Source of the DNA: Axinella damicornis
Taxonomy: Eukaryota > Porifera > Demospongiae > Axinellida > Axinellidae
NCBI GenBank assembly: GCA_963931865.1
Contig: OZ007509.1
Location: 18,032,508-18,096,507 of the forward strand
Reading direction: 5' to 3'
Length of the DNA stretch: 64,000 nucleotides
In this document: positions 1 to 12,800 of the stretch, piece after piece
Layout: the number at the start of each line of letters is the position of its first letter
Numbering within the stretch: the stretch's first letter is position 1
Notes under the pieces: generated by a model
What the model saw: only the letters and a program-made list of their open reading frames with translations
The model's database searches: none
What the model was told of the DNA's origin: nothing
Position numbers and translations under genes: made by a program

Positions 1-420
1 CTACGAAGAAAGGGGCAGGCGGCTCGAAAAGTTTTACCGAGATAAACATCCCGTTCGTGAGATACTGCGCGTTCTATTGCCTGATCAAGCGAAAAGCGAA
101 TGGCTTTGTGGTATGAACGACCATCAGACAGTTCTCCAATGGCAGCAAAGCGAACCCGCTCCGAGCTGCCCTCCAGTCAATTGAAAACTTCCCATGGATG
201 CTGCCAAGCTGGGCTGCTAGCCCTTTCTGATTGCAAAATCTGACGCCAAGTTCGCCAACTCGACCTTGAACTTTGATGCCACTGCCCATGTTGGCATGCT
301 GTACTCAGGCGCTAAGATCATACCAGCTACAAGGTACTCATATTGCTGTTATACGTCATTTTATGTTGCATGTCTTTGGCTAGTTCCTGCACGGAGGGAC
401 AAAGGTAACTTGTACGTTAT
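1..420. repeat. Dispersed repeat, inverted copy of 35.9-36.3 kb
   Basis: The stretch reading CCTGATCAAGCGAAAAGCGA onward, through CAACTCGACCTTGAACTTTG and to the GTTCCTGCA near 385, matches the reverse complement of about 35900-36290 with few differences. Open frames here are fragments only. The repeat has no recognised family. Confidence 0.6.
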
Positions 421-776
421 GTATAATAATGAGCACACGGTATCCCATAACCTTAAGGAGGTGCTAATTCAATTACACCCTTGAGAGACCCCACTGATCT
501 ACTTTTGCCTCAGGACAACCAACCTGCAAAGGTCTGTACTGAGCTTCAGAAACGCATGTAATGCCGACAATCATGGTTCAAAACATACCGGCAAAACAGA
601 CCATGGTTCCAAGTGCAGACAATAACTGCTTATCAAACTAGTATATAAGCCAATAATTAACTAGCAGTGTAAACAACTGCTCAATAACCAATTATTAAGT
701 GTCAGCATGATAGACGTCAGCTGCTGTGTATAAAGGGGAAGAATCAGAGACAGCTTCCGTAGTGACATACACTTAC

Positions 777-848
777 AGCGATCGAAGTTGGGTGGTAGTA
801 TTCAAAAGATCCTCTGGGAGCACTGTCAACTGGTTGTTACTGAGCAAC
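777..848 (-). CDS. LRR exon of receptor gene A (72 nt)
   Basis: Encodes a repeat beginning LLSNNQLTVLPEDLLNTTT, phase 2-2, with donor GTAAGTG. It is the last recognisable exon of gene A before the left window edge. A foldback element (960-2153) sits in the intron just upstream of its acceptor. Confidence 0.75.
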
Positions 849-3800
849 CTGGAGAATGAGAGACCAAACAAGCCTGTGAACCTGTACAATCCACCTGTAC
901 ACAAGACACAAGACTTAATCAGAACATGCAACAGGCAGTATATATCTCCAAAGGTGTATGGAATTCCAAAGTGGACAAAATTGTGTCGCAGAAATAAACA
1001 TCATGCTGTATTAAAAATGCACAAAAACACTATGCTATGGTGCAAAACGTAGAGAAGTCATGCTCAAAATGCAGAGACGTCGTGCTCAAAATGCAGACGT
1101 CGTGCTCAAAATGCAGAGAAGTCATGCTCAAAATGCAAGAAACGTCATGCTCAATATGCAAAAACGTCATACAGAGATGTCATGCTCAAAATGCAGACTA
1201 AAGTCATGCTCAAAATGCAGGCTAAAGTCATGCTCAGAATGCAGAGACGTCATGCTCAAAACGCAGAGAAGTCATGCACAAAATGCAGAAACGTCATGCT
1301 CAAAATACAGAGATGTCATGCGCAAAATGCAGACTAAAGCAGTGGCGGATCTAGGGGGGTTCCATGGGTTCCATGGAACCCCTCTTTTGAAGGACCAGTA
1401 GCGCTTTCAAGGAAAACCAAAAAATGTATTTGACTCAGACCGTACACTCAAGGCAGAAATGCAAGCTGCATGTTTGAAATGTAAGAGCAACTTACCTACC
1501 TTGACCATTCGCGGGCTGAAAGCCTGAAGGCAGACATAGCTAGTCTTGAGCTAGCTAGGTTTAGTTCACAAACCCTTTCGTAGATGGCCCTGAGGACACT
1601 AGTGCATTCCTCTGCTCTCAGGATCAGCTGCTCAGCTAAAGACAAGTCGTCGTCCGTGTTGTAGTGGCGCTCGAGTGCAGATGCTCATAACAGTGGGCCA
1701 AAATGAATCCAGATCGCAAGTACCTTCACGTAGTTCCGACATACTAACTTCAGCTAGAGTGGGAATTAAATAGAACACGTACTGTACCGTAAATACATAA
1801 TGTGTGTTATTTTGCATTTTGCACTTTGACCATGATGTTTCTCTGTATTTTGAGCATGACTTTAGTCTGCATTTTGAGCATGACTTTAGTCTGCATTTTG
1901 AGCATGACTTTAGTCTGCATTTTGCGCATGACATCTCTGTATGACGTTTCTGCATTTTGAGCATGACGTTTGCTGCATTTTGAGCATAACTTCTCTGCGT
2001 TTTGAGCATGACGTCACTGCGTTTTGAGCATGACGTCTCTGCATTTTGAGCATGACTTCACTGCATTTTGCACCAAAGCATAGTATTTTTGTGCATTTTT
2101 AACACAGCATGATGTTTATTTCTGCGACACAATTTTGTTCACTTTGGAATTCCAATATGTGCCTGTAAGTGAGAACTAGAAGTAGAACTAGAACTATAAT
2201 GTGCATTTTGCCTTGCTGTACACTGAAACTGAAACTAAAATTTTCATGTTTACATTATACCATAATTTGAATTATAGTTTATGGACCTGTTACTAACTAT
2301 TTCATAATACATTTATGTGTATTAAAACAACACTGGTGATATACACACTTACAGCGTTTGAAGTTGGGTGGTAGCACGCAAAAGACCCTCTGGGAGCCCT
2401 GTCAACTGGTTGATCTGGAGCCACCTGGAGAATGAGAGGCCAAACAAGCCTGTGAACCTGTACAATGCACCTGTACACTAGACATTATCAGAACATGCAA
2501 CAGGAACTCAGTAAATTTCAAGTGTATGAACTGACTATTTTGCATGCAGATATCTTGGAAATCGATGCATACATGCAAGTCATTATTACACCATATGAAA
2601 ATATTCTTTCATCGCCTTCAATTAAAGTGGTTAATTTGATTAGCGCTATGCACGTGACAAAGCAATAAACGTTCAAAACCACACCCTTCCAGGAATGTTT
2701 TGCAAATTCCAACATTTTTCCCAATGCCTGCTGGAAGTTAAGTAATATTTAGATACCACTTTGCAGTGCATTACGGGTTTTAGTGCACGAGGGCAATCTA
2801 GTTAACGGTCGAGGGCGAGATAATGCACGAGCCGAAGGCGAGTGCATTGTCCGCCCGAAACCGTTAACTAGATTGCCCGAGTGCACTAAAGCTCGTAATG
2901 CACTGCAAACTGGTATCTAAATTTAGCTACTTAACCCTTTCCAGGGCAATATAAATAAGTAAGATTTACTAAAAACTGACCTGGAATCTTTAACAGTAGC
3001 TTTCCGATTGAAAGAACCATTTCAGTATAGGCTAACCGTATATCACTGTATAGCCAATGAGCTGAAGTATCACGTGATCATGTTTATTTTGGGATGCATT
3101 GTCATAGCAACAAGATGCATGACGTAATTACATTACATGATCTATTGTTAGCTGTTCATGCAGGCAAGAAATGGCAAGAAACGAAGAGAATGCATGGCAA
3201 ATAGGATTTCTCACAAGAAATAAGACTGCATATGTACACTTTAGTATTATAGGAGTGTATGGTATCCTTCAAAGCATTTCCAAGACATGTACTTCACAGT
3301 TGTAACAGTTGTTCTTTGTCTTCGTCAATCTTCATCTCCTTCCTCGGGTAGTAAGGCCCCTTCTTATAACCACAAACAACACAACGCTTCTTCTCAGCAC
3401 GGTAGGAAGCGAATTGCACTCCTTTCAGGCGTTCCAGTGTGGAATCAGCAGGTGAACAGCGGCCCTGTCCAATCCGGCTTGCCAAAATCCATCAAAGCAG
3501 TCATTGCTGCGATACCCGACCCAGTAAGCAGCTGAGATGGTATTAGCTCACTTGAACAGTTGGCTGTTAGGTAGTCTGCCTCCTCTGCATCCCCATCGTC
3601 GCTATCTCGATCGTTCTCAATGTCTCGTAGGTCGATATCAGCCTCCTCTAATTCATCCTCCGTGCCAGTAATGAAATCCACCACCTGCTCGGTTGTGACT
3701 CGCCTATATACTAGCTATCACAGAACCCCAAAACTGGACGCAAACTTCAGCTTTTTACACATCAATCGAATCGTCAGACCACGAGGAAGCTAGTTATGCA

Positions 3801-6800
3801 ATCAAACGTAAGCTATACCGTATATCTGAGATGTTATGTGCAATAGAACGAATTACTTTCAATCCGGGTACAATCGACCCCCCTGGCCCGGGAAAGGGTT
3901 AAAGCTGACCCGAGACAGCCTTTGATCTTTGAAAAGTGTGCATGATAATGCACACTGAAGTGTGCATTAAGCGATCTAATGCTCCGGCATGTGGTCGATT
4001 CTGAGGCGTCTGATTCGTTGAGGGTCACGTGAGTAGCACTAAATTATGCTAGAAAGTATTTAGTCCTTATAATGTAACTTTTCACCGAGGTGCTTTTAAA
4101 AGCATGCTCCTACCTATTTTTACCTACAATTTTGTTGTTTTTGGCCTCTAACAAAACCTACATTTCTTGCCGTTTCTCAATAATGAATGGGAGTATCAAA
4201 AAGCACCTCAGTAGAATCTAATAACTTTTGAAGACCTTGCGAAAGGTTAAACTTCCACGTTCGTCAGACCACGGGAAAAACGTTGGCCTGTCGCACCAGT
4301 AAGTTGTGCAGCCATTGCTGCCGTTTGCACCGGAAGTCACGCGGAGATCATGCATTGTGATGTACCGCCAAGTTCCCGGGACTTCTACCTTTACAGGGCT
4401 TGAAGTTGGGTGGTAGCACTCAAAAGACCCTCTAAGCCAATAATTAACTAGCAGTGTAAACAACTGCTCAATAACCGATTATTAAGTGTCATCATGATAG
4501 ATGTCAGCTGCTGTGTCTAAAGGGGAAGAATCAGAGACAGCTTCTGTAATGACATACACTTACAGCTGTTGAAGTTGGGTGGTAGTACTCAAAAGACCCT
4601 CCGGCAGCATTGTTAACTGGTTGTTGTCGAGATACCTGGAGAATGAGAGCTGTACAATTAATGCACCTGTAGACAAAGATATTTCAGAACAGAGAGTGCT
4701 TCTACTAATTCTTGAAGATGGGTGCATGGAGCGATTAAAGTTGAAATTACAGGACGGAGTGACCAACCTCAGGGCATGCTTGAGTCTCATGCATTCTGAT
4801 ACTAGAGCACAAGGAGTACAATAATTATGATAAAGAAGGTGAACAGCTTTCAAAGCCAGTAACAGATGAGAAGAAACAACAGGCATGGAGGAGAGCAGTC
4901 CAAGAGCAGAAACAGAAAGGCAGAAGATAAAGAAAAGAGCCCACAGCACAAAAGAAGGCAGCAGTCGTGGATAAGAACAGGCAGAAAAAACTAGGTGGAG
5001 TTAGAGGCATACCTTGGTAGGTTGCATGTAAGGAATCCGTATGTACGTTGTTTGTTCGGACTTAAGGTAGGAAGTATGACATCGGCGAAATCGCACAATT
5101 TTGCTCATGAATAATTAATGAGATGACGTCACTCGCATACGGTTATATAGAGTTATTCATCTGTTTACGTTTTCCCATGGCGGCAACCGGAATAAACAAG
5201 GGGGGCTTCTCTCTTTGATGCGGCTAGCGGCCCTTTCAAGTTTCAAATCGGTACTCTGATGTGGCCGTGTGGTACTTTGAAGATATGTTTGAACACTTTT
5301 TTTTTTTTCTTTTTCTTTTTTTAAGTAAGGAGCTATTCTAGCTTATTGAATGTAGCGATGGGCTATCTGAGTGTGAATAGCTAGGTGGAGTGAGCAGGAA
5401 TGTTTGTGGGTCTGCTGAAGTGGCCGAAGAACAGCCTGGAAAGTGAACAGCCTCCGACAGCTCCCTGGCCAAGGTACTCTAGAGAGTTGACCTTTCGGCA
5501 TTACAGGCCCCGCCCATTTTCGTGTCAGGGCGAATTTGGCTGGTTTGGTAGCTGGACTGGGCTGGTGAGAGGGAGTACATGTGTGGCCAAAACTCGGTAA
5601 CCGAGAGATGAACGTGGAAAAGCATCCCTAGTTTTGCAGGGGGTAGGTTGACCTTTTGGAAACTGGCCTTGGCTTTGGTCTGTTTTAGTTGGTGTGCGTG
5701 GAATTTTTTTTGAAAGCCTAGGGTAGCCAAACCTCTGTTTTTTAGGGCGGCAGTGAGTTTTGGGCTGTAGCCTGCAACTGAGGAGAGCAGGTGGTAAATC
5801 CATCCGTTGTTTTTTGGCCTGTTTTGTGTGTGTATTGATGATGGGGTCAGAGTGTGGGTGGGGCCTTGGAGAGGGTTCAAATTTTCAGTTTAGTAGAGGG
5901 CCTTAAAATTGAGTTTTAGGGCGTTTTCAAGCAGAAGGAGCAGTTTGATGCAAAGTATTGCTGAAACTTGTGTACGCTTTGATGCTGCCCATTTATCCAT
6001 CAACTTGGTTTCGGAGATCGCTCTACCCATGTTTCCTACCTTAACTGCTTCTAACCTGCCGCGTTTCAAGAAGTGATCATTGCGCACTGCCATTTTGTTT
6101 GTTTGTTTACATGTACGGTGAGGGTCTCCATGGAACCAAAATACAATAATTACAATAAACCAAAATAACTACAAATGTAAACAAAGCATTCAAACATTGC
6201 ATGTCATTCAAGTTACAAGTTCTTGAAGTTACACAATTCAGTACTCCTGCAAGTGCTTTGAAAACTTGAGGCTGACTTAACTGTCCTGGGGTGGATTGGT
6301 AGCGGTTAATTCACATGCTCGAAAAAGTTGGTAATATAGGCAGCCATAACTCTTGAACGCTCTTCTGATATCCTTTTACACGCAAGAGTATTATCTAATT
6401 ATCTGTCACATTTAGAATTTTTCTAACACGTATTCTCTAATCTTGCATCATCTGGAAAATTATTTTGGTGATGCGAGTTTTGAGCACATAAGATAAAGGC
6501 TTTTGAAAGATTTTTTGTATCATAGACTCGGTAGAGTCTATATGTAGGGATACGACGTACACGCAATACATGCCAATACAAAAAAATCTCTCCAAATCTC
6601 AGAAACGGTACACTTATAAGCCTTTATAACCACATACCGTTCATCTTCGAGTGTTTTCATGACACAGCGTAGTTAAGGACTGGGACCAGAAATGGCGTGA
6701 GTCTCACCCCAAAAGGTGTGAGTCTCACCAAGAAAGGTGTGATCACACCTTTATGCTCCTCCTAGTGGAGCGGGCCCCACATATTGTTATGATGTAATCC

Positions 6801-9800
6801 ATCACTTCATATTAGCACTTTGATTATCACGTAATAATATTGAGAAGGAGCAACAGAGGGCCAGAGATATGAAGAATGGAGAGATCTATGGTCAAATGCT
6901 CGACAACAAAGATGTCTGCAATCCAAGAATCCATCCAGGCACTACAGCCACAGCAACAGCATGCCAGAGAAACCCAGTCGTCAAGCAGAGAGGAGCATAC
7001 ACATTGCAACCTTGAATGCAGGAAGATACAAAAGCATCCAGGCACTACAGCCACAGCAACAGCATGCCAGAGAAACCCAGTCGTCAAGCAGAGAGGAGCA
7101 TACACATTGCAACCTTGAATGCAGGAAGATACAAAAGGAAAGCACTATAGGTCTAGTTCATTCCACACTAAATTAAATGCAGTCTTGTGAGTCAGTTGTA
7201 AAAGTTTAATAGTGGCAAGTGGATCTTGATAAAGCAAGACTAGTACTATAATTATGCAAGGTGAACGAACATGGGAGTCATGGCTATAGCTAGAGTGCAT
7301 GGGACCGTGATGACTGGGGGCAATTACATGTACAATGTAGTGTACCGAGCTATCTGCGTAGCGCGTGTGGAGGTAACGTACGGCGTTTGAAATGCCGCTT
7401 GCTTCTCAGGAGATACTAAAGTACGTTGCTGCTTACTTTGTTGCTGGATGGGAGACAGCATCAGAAGCGTAGTCTAGCGGGCTAGAAAGCGATCGCGCGC
7501 TGGAGAAAGCGAAGGGCTAGCTTAATCCGAGATGCGCTACTCCGTGCAAGCCGCTTAGAACGAAGCTCGCATACTTTGACAGCTTTGCGTTCGGCTAGCT
7601 ACCTTCTATGTTGACGCTCACCGATATAACTCACCGTCATCAATGTAGTTGTATCACTGTAAACTAGTGTAGTTGTAGCTATACAGGTCGAGTACCAAGA
7701 ACCTACCCGTGCTGGAGAGTTCGCGCGAGTCTACCGTCGTATGCTGGCTTTAGCTCGCCGCCTAGAGCGTTCGTCAGTGGAGAGAGCATTGTTGTGGATA
7801 TCATCGCTGCGCTGACGGTCTGTCGATTCATCTACAATTATGGCTGAAGGAGGAAATGAGCCGTGGAGAAGTGACACTCTTTGTGATGTGAGATTCAAGT
7901 ACAAGTCTACTTTACTTTGACCGACACGTTTCTGTATTCAGGGTTGCGTACGTCCTTCCTTTTAGTGTTGACACGGTGGAGGACTACCGTTCTATATGTT
8001 GGGACGTTTTGGAACCTGTGCAGGATCCATTTTTCTGCTGGAACTGCTACAGAAAGTGAAGAACCACCACATGCACATGCTGCTTCACCTGGCCTGGTTG
8101 ACAACATGTTCCTCCTTCAACACAGAGAGGTCAGAGACTAAACACAAGCATGATTAGTGTGTAAATAACATATCACTCCCTTTTATGCAGATGCGGTTGG
8201 TGTTATGATCGCACACTGCACAGTGATATATATGTGAACCGACAAGCAGGGAGCACTTATGTTTCATCTGTGGTGGTGGCATTACTGATGTCACTCAGAG
8301 GTTTGGTTCACATTATCAATTTACTCTGTGATTATCACTGTACGTCAATAATGTAGAGAGAGCTGACAGCAAATAAGTAGCCGACTTCACATCCTTTCAA
8401 CACAGGACAGCTGGACAAGTGATGTTTAACTCAGCTGCGGTGCAAAGCTTCCTTGGTGGCATGACGGCAAAAGCTCTTTTTCTGCATTCAGCTATATACC
8501 AACCATGGACACTGAGTAAAGTGAGTTGTAATTCAACAACAACAATGGATGTGGTAAAATAATGATTTATATCTTGTCTAGATGCGAAAGGGGAAGTGCA
8601 AACAGAGGGAGGCGCCTGTTCAGTCCGTCACTCTGCGGCAACATGCAACCTGATACATATGCCTCCAAACAAATCGCTTCCCTGTAAGTGAATGATGGGA
8701 TGAGAGCGTAATGGATTGGATAGACCATCACTTTCAACACTTTGTCACTCACTCTATACAACTCCAGGTGCAGTATGGTTTGCTTCTGCTGTGTGCAGCC
8801 AAAGGTGGATCGTGGTTCTGCCTTGTGCAAGAATTCGAAGAACTGCAAGTTAACCAATCACCAATGCTTGTGATTGCCGTCTTCATCATGTGTAGAAGTA
8901 TCACTTCCCTAACAATCACTAGATCCGTATCAATTGTACAATCATGAGTGTACAAACAGCTGTACGTCTGTACAGTCTAACAGCCCATTTACACTAGCGC
9001 TCTGGATTGACACAGCTTGAACCGAACTGCTCCGATCCGCTCTGTACTGGACCACCAAACTCCATCGAACTGGAAGGCATTGCTCGGTTCAGCCGAAGGA
9101 TAGTTTATACAGACATGTGAGCATTGAAGAGGGAAAACGGCACGCTATCTTGTATGTGTGTCTAATGAAGAGCGATAACTGTGAACGTGCCTGAGCGTCC
9201 TCCAAAACCATCAAAGAAGAGATCACTGGCTGGAGCGCTCCAGCCCCAAGTGTAAACGGAATCGAACCCATTGGTAGGACATGGACAAGGGGCGAGACGG
9301 TTGACAATAGTATTGGAACCAGTCTCAGACCACTGGTTTGGAGATTAGGTGTTGTCACTGTTGTCCGACATAGTGTTGTATATCAAACATGACTAGTCTC
9401 GTGAGGATGTGGTCTGGGCACGTGACTAATCATGAACTTCAACCCTGAACTGCACCTACATGCAGTGCTCGCACGGTGTAGTGTAAACGCACCTCCCAGC
9501 ATCGAACTGGAGCGAATCCACCGTTCTTGGTCTGTAGTGTAAACGGGCTGTAAGGCTAGACACGATGTGACATACTAGTAGACAAACTTAGCTTGTTTTT
9601 GTGTACAACTTTTCAAACACCCTGTACTGTTCAAACATTGTTTTGTGTGTCTTTCAATTTGTTTGTGCAACATTTCCCGTGGCTATAATATTCAATGTTG
9701 AATAATATTTGATGCAATGACATCACTGTTGAATTCAATTCGTTGATGCAATGACATCATGATTACATCAATGGCAGTATAATATTAATACACAAGCCTT

Positions 9801-12800
9801 GCGTTTTGAATCAGATCAGTAGGCATCAGAATGCATAACAGATCTGTATCAGTTCAGCATTCATTCTGAATCAGACAAGTATCAAAACATCTGTATCTTA
9901 CTTGTGCCCAAAATATCAGAGTCAGACTGTAAAGCCATTCCGATACGGATCCGTAACATGATCTGATTCAGATCCGTTACAGTCCTGATTCAGAATGAAG
10001 CTTTTTGTTGTGTAGCTCTCTACAGAAACCCTTTCACTACGCCGACACTAATTTACACTACAAAGTGAAAACGCATACCATGCGTCATCTAGTTGCACGT
10101 GATCAGTTAGCCGCATAAAATGGCCGACTTCACTGAGCTTTACAAACTAGCTTCGTTCCGGAAGGTTATTTGCGGTAGGAGAAGGCTGTCTTTGAGCTCT
10201 ATAGGTTAAGGATGTTGTGCTAAGTGTGTAATAAAATGCGGGAAAAGAAAATCCGAAGGCAGACTGAGTTACAGCTGCAGAGAGCCATCCTGTACAGCCA
10301 GTGTGAGAGCAGTGTATTGCCATACTGGACAAACGGTAAGTCAGATCCTTTCCCGCATTTTATCCCATGGAGCTGGGTACTATTACTAGCGTTATGCAGA
10401 AAACAGTAGCTCTCAGGCAGCTAAAAACCTTCCGGACTTTGGCAAATAGCTTAGTAATATATGGTCATAAACGGGGGTGTGGTGTCTCACGTGAGCAAGG
10501 GGCGTGGCCAAAATGGAAGCCACATAAAAACACTTGGATTATAGGTTCTCTTGGTCCAGGTTGGGTCTTGATATCTCTTTCAGTTGCTGAGATATAGGCT
10601 AACAAACATCGATCAAAATCTGGTCAAATTTTGGTGTACTCAGTCCTTAACTACGCTGTGGACCAACAAGACTCCTCGCATCGCGAGGTTAAGGATGTTG
10701 TGCTAAGTGTGTAATAAAATGCGGGAAAAGAAAATCCGAAGGCAGACTTTTTGGCAGCAGGCGCATGTTTGAGCTGAAGTTTGCTGCAGAAGTCAGTGAC
10801 ACACAGGGTACATAGCTACTTGCAAGCAAGCTTTGCCCTTCTACAGGTAGCAACATCGTTCCGTGTCTAGGTCTGAGCAAACAAAACCTGGGGGGCCTAG
10901 TACCTGACGTTCACAGTGGCCATAATAGGGACCCGGTGTACTATTATTACCCCGCGCGCGCATGCGCGAAGCGGGGTTAAGCAATCGGTTTTGTCCGTCA
11001 GTCAGTCAGTCGTCTGTCAGTCGTCTGTCAGGCGAAGAAAATTGAAATCTCGCCACATAGACCCTCATAAACCATCGAAATGGAGTCAAACAATAGCAAA
11101 TAGCAAAAAACTGCTCTATGTGTACCTGACTGAAGTCAAGTCGCTCCGTTTCGCTGTATTTCGGCTATTTCCTACTTTTCATAACTATTCATAACATTGG
11201 CTCCACCTCTTCGTGACCTCAGAGTCCCATCAAGAACAGGACACACGGTGCAATTGGAAACTTCATGCTTCGAGATGACCGCTAGGAAACAGTGTTTTCT
11301 CACGATCTATGTACTTCACAGGCATCGTGGCTATTGTTTCGGCTGTTTTTTCCAGCTATTTCCTATTATTCGTAACATTTGGCTCCACCTCTCCAGTATA
11401 TACGGTAAGCGGTCACTCCCACACCTTGGATATGGCCATACACGAACACAGTATATGCGATAGTACCTGTTCAATGTGCATCGGCAGAGATGTCACGTCG
11501 ATTGTAGCTGCACTGCATGCATCCTGGCCTGTAGACGTTCATGACAGCGCGGGGTATGTGTTCTATGAACACCTCTAGTTATGTAATAGCAATGGAATCA
11601 GGAAGTGTAAAATAGCACAAGGCGAAGCCGAGTGCTATTTACTTCCTGACTGCATTGCGAGTGCTATTAATCAAAATACCACGGTAGACCACATCCTAGC
11701 TACATCACAGTGTTTTTCTTAGTGTTGCTGTTGGATGTGTTGGTGAAACTTGGAGCGTCACTCAACACGCAGCAGGCACGGTTGGTAGCAAGCCTAAGCT
11801 CTAGCGACTCGGGCCACGGTCACGGCACGAGCGTCGCTTCATGCAACAGGCATGGCTGTGGTTGTCGGTCCTGGTTCAGTACAGGTTTGGAACTAGGGCC
11901 TGAACGAATGTACCAACATTCGAACGTTCGTTCGAATCCCGAACGTTCGAAGCGGCAAAATTTATGTTCGAACCTATTTCTAATCAACGCACACCCCACG
12001 TGCTACCTCAAGCTAGCTGCAAGATGGCGGAGACTGAGGCTGCGCTGTTGGTGGCGTTCTCGATAGCGATGCAGGTAGCTCTGCTCGTGTGATAACAGGA
12101 CACAAGACAGTGAAGTGCAAGTTGTGCAACAAAAGTTACACTTACCATGGAGGGACGACCAACTTACACGACCACCTGAACCGCGTACTAGCAACGAATA
12201 AAAGACGAAATCGAAACACGATCCAACTCTGAATGCTTTTATCGCCCGATCGAAGTGCCCCACCAGTCGTGCGAAGCTAATCACCGACCGAATTGCCGAT
12301 ATGGTCGCGCAAGATCTTTGTTATGTAATATCTTGATTCTACCGAATGTTGTTCGAATGTTAGTTACCGAACATTCGAATGGGGGGATTCCCCATTCGTT
12401 CAGGCCCTATTTGGAACCAGAGCGTAGCTATGTACATCTCAACAGCGCGTGCGAGCAGCTCGTCTATGGAGTATCCGCTCGTGAAACTTACTTTGGAAGG
12501 GCAAAAGAGGCAGTCGCTTTCTCCGCTTCAGTCGTGCTCCCTTTTTCAACCCTACAACTGAAGGTAAGCTGTAAGCTGCCTAGCAACCAGGTTCTGTAAC
12601 GGCGCTACTAAGCAAAGTATTCACCAATCAACTTTCTATTACAGCAGTACCTCAAGAAAAAGTGTAATACCAATCTGATTGGTTATATCAGATTAGTGCA
12701 TACCATGTAGTATAGAACTATTGTATTGTAGGTTTTATTCCTGGATGTGATGGAACAGTGCATACCCAGGTCTGTGCTCCCAGCAAGAAAGAACTTAACT

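Larger units (their letters stand above)
960..2153. mobile_element. Foldback element with satellite arms
   Basis: The left end (GGAATTCCAAAGTGGACAAA) and right end (reverse complement GGAATTCCAAAGTGAACAAA) are inverted and continue as matching inverted arms. Each arm carries a tandem array of a roughly 20-bp unit, GTCATGCTCAAAATGCAGA (about 1050-1340 and 1838-2085). The central spacer (1341-1837) is unrelated and starts with a CAGTGGCGGATCTAG end seen in other copies at 54.9 and 61.3 kb. Foldback elements with subrepeated arms are a known non-autonomous DNA transposon type. No clear target duplication was found. It lies in an intron of receptor gene A. Confidence 0.65.

Noticed and set aside
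1060..1401. Plus-strand frame rich in CSKCRLKS repeats, cysteine-rich protein lookalike
   Set aside because: It is the 20-bp satellite of the foldback arm, not a zinc-finger protein.
5479..5880. 133-codon minus frame
   Set aside because: Length alone is not enough; no motif could be named.
7840..7917. Possible first exon MAEGGNEPWRSDTLCD resembling the start of a BTB protein
   Set aside because: No following BTB exon found; too short to support.
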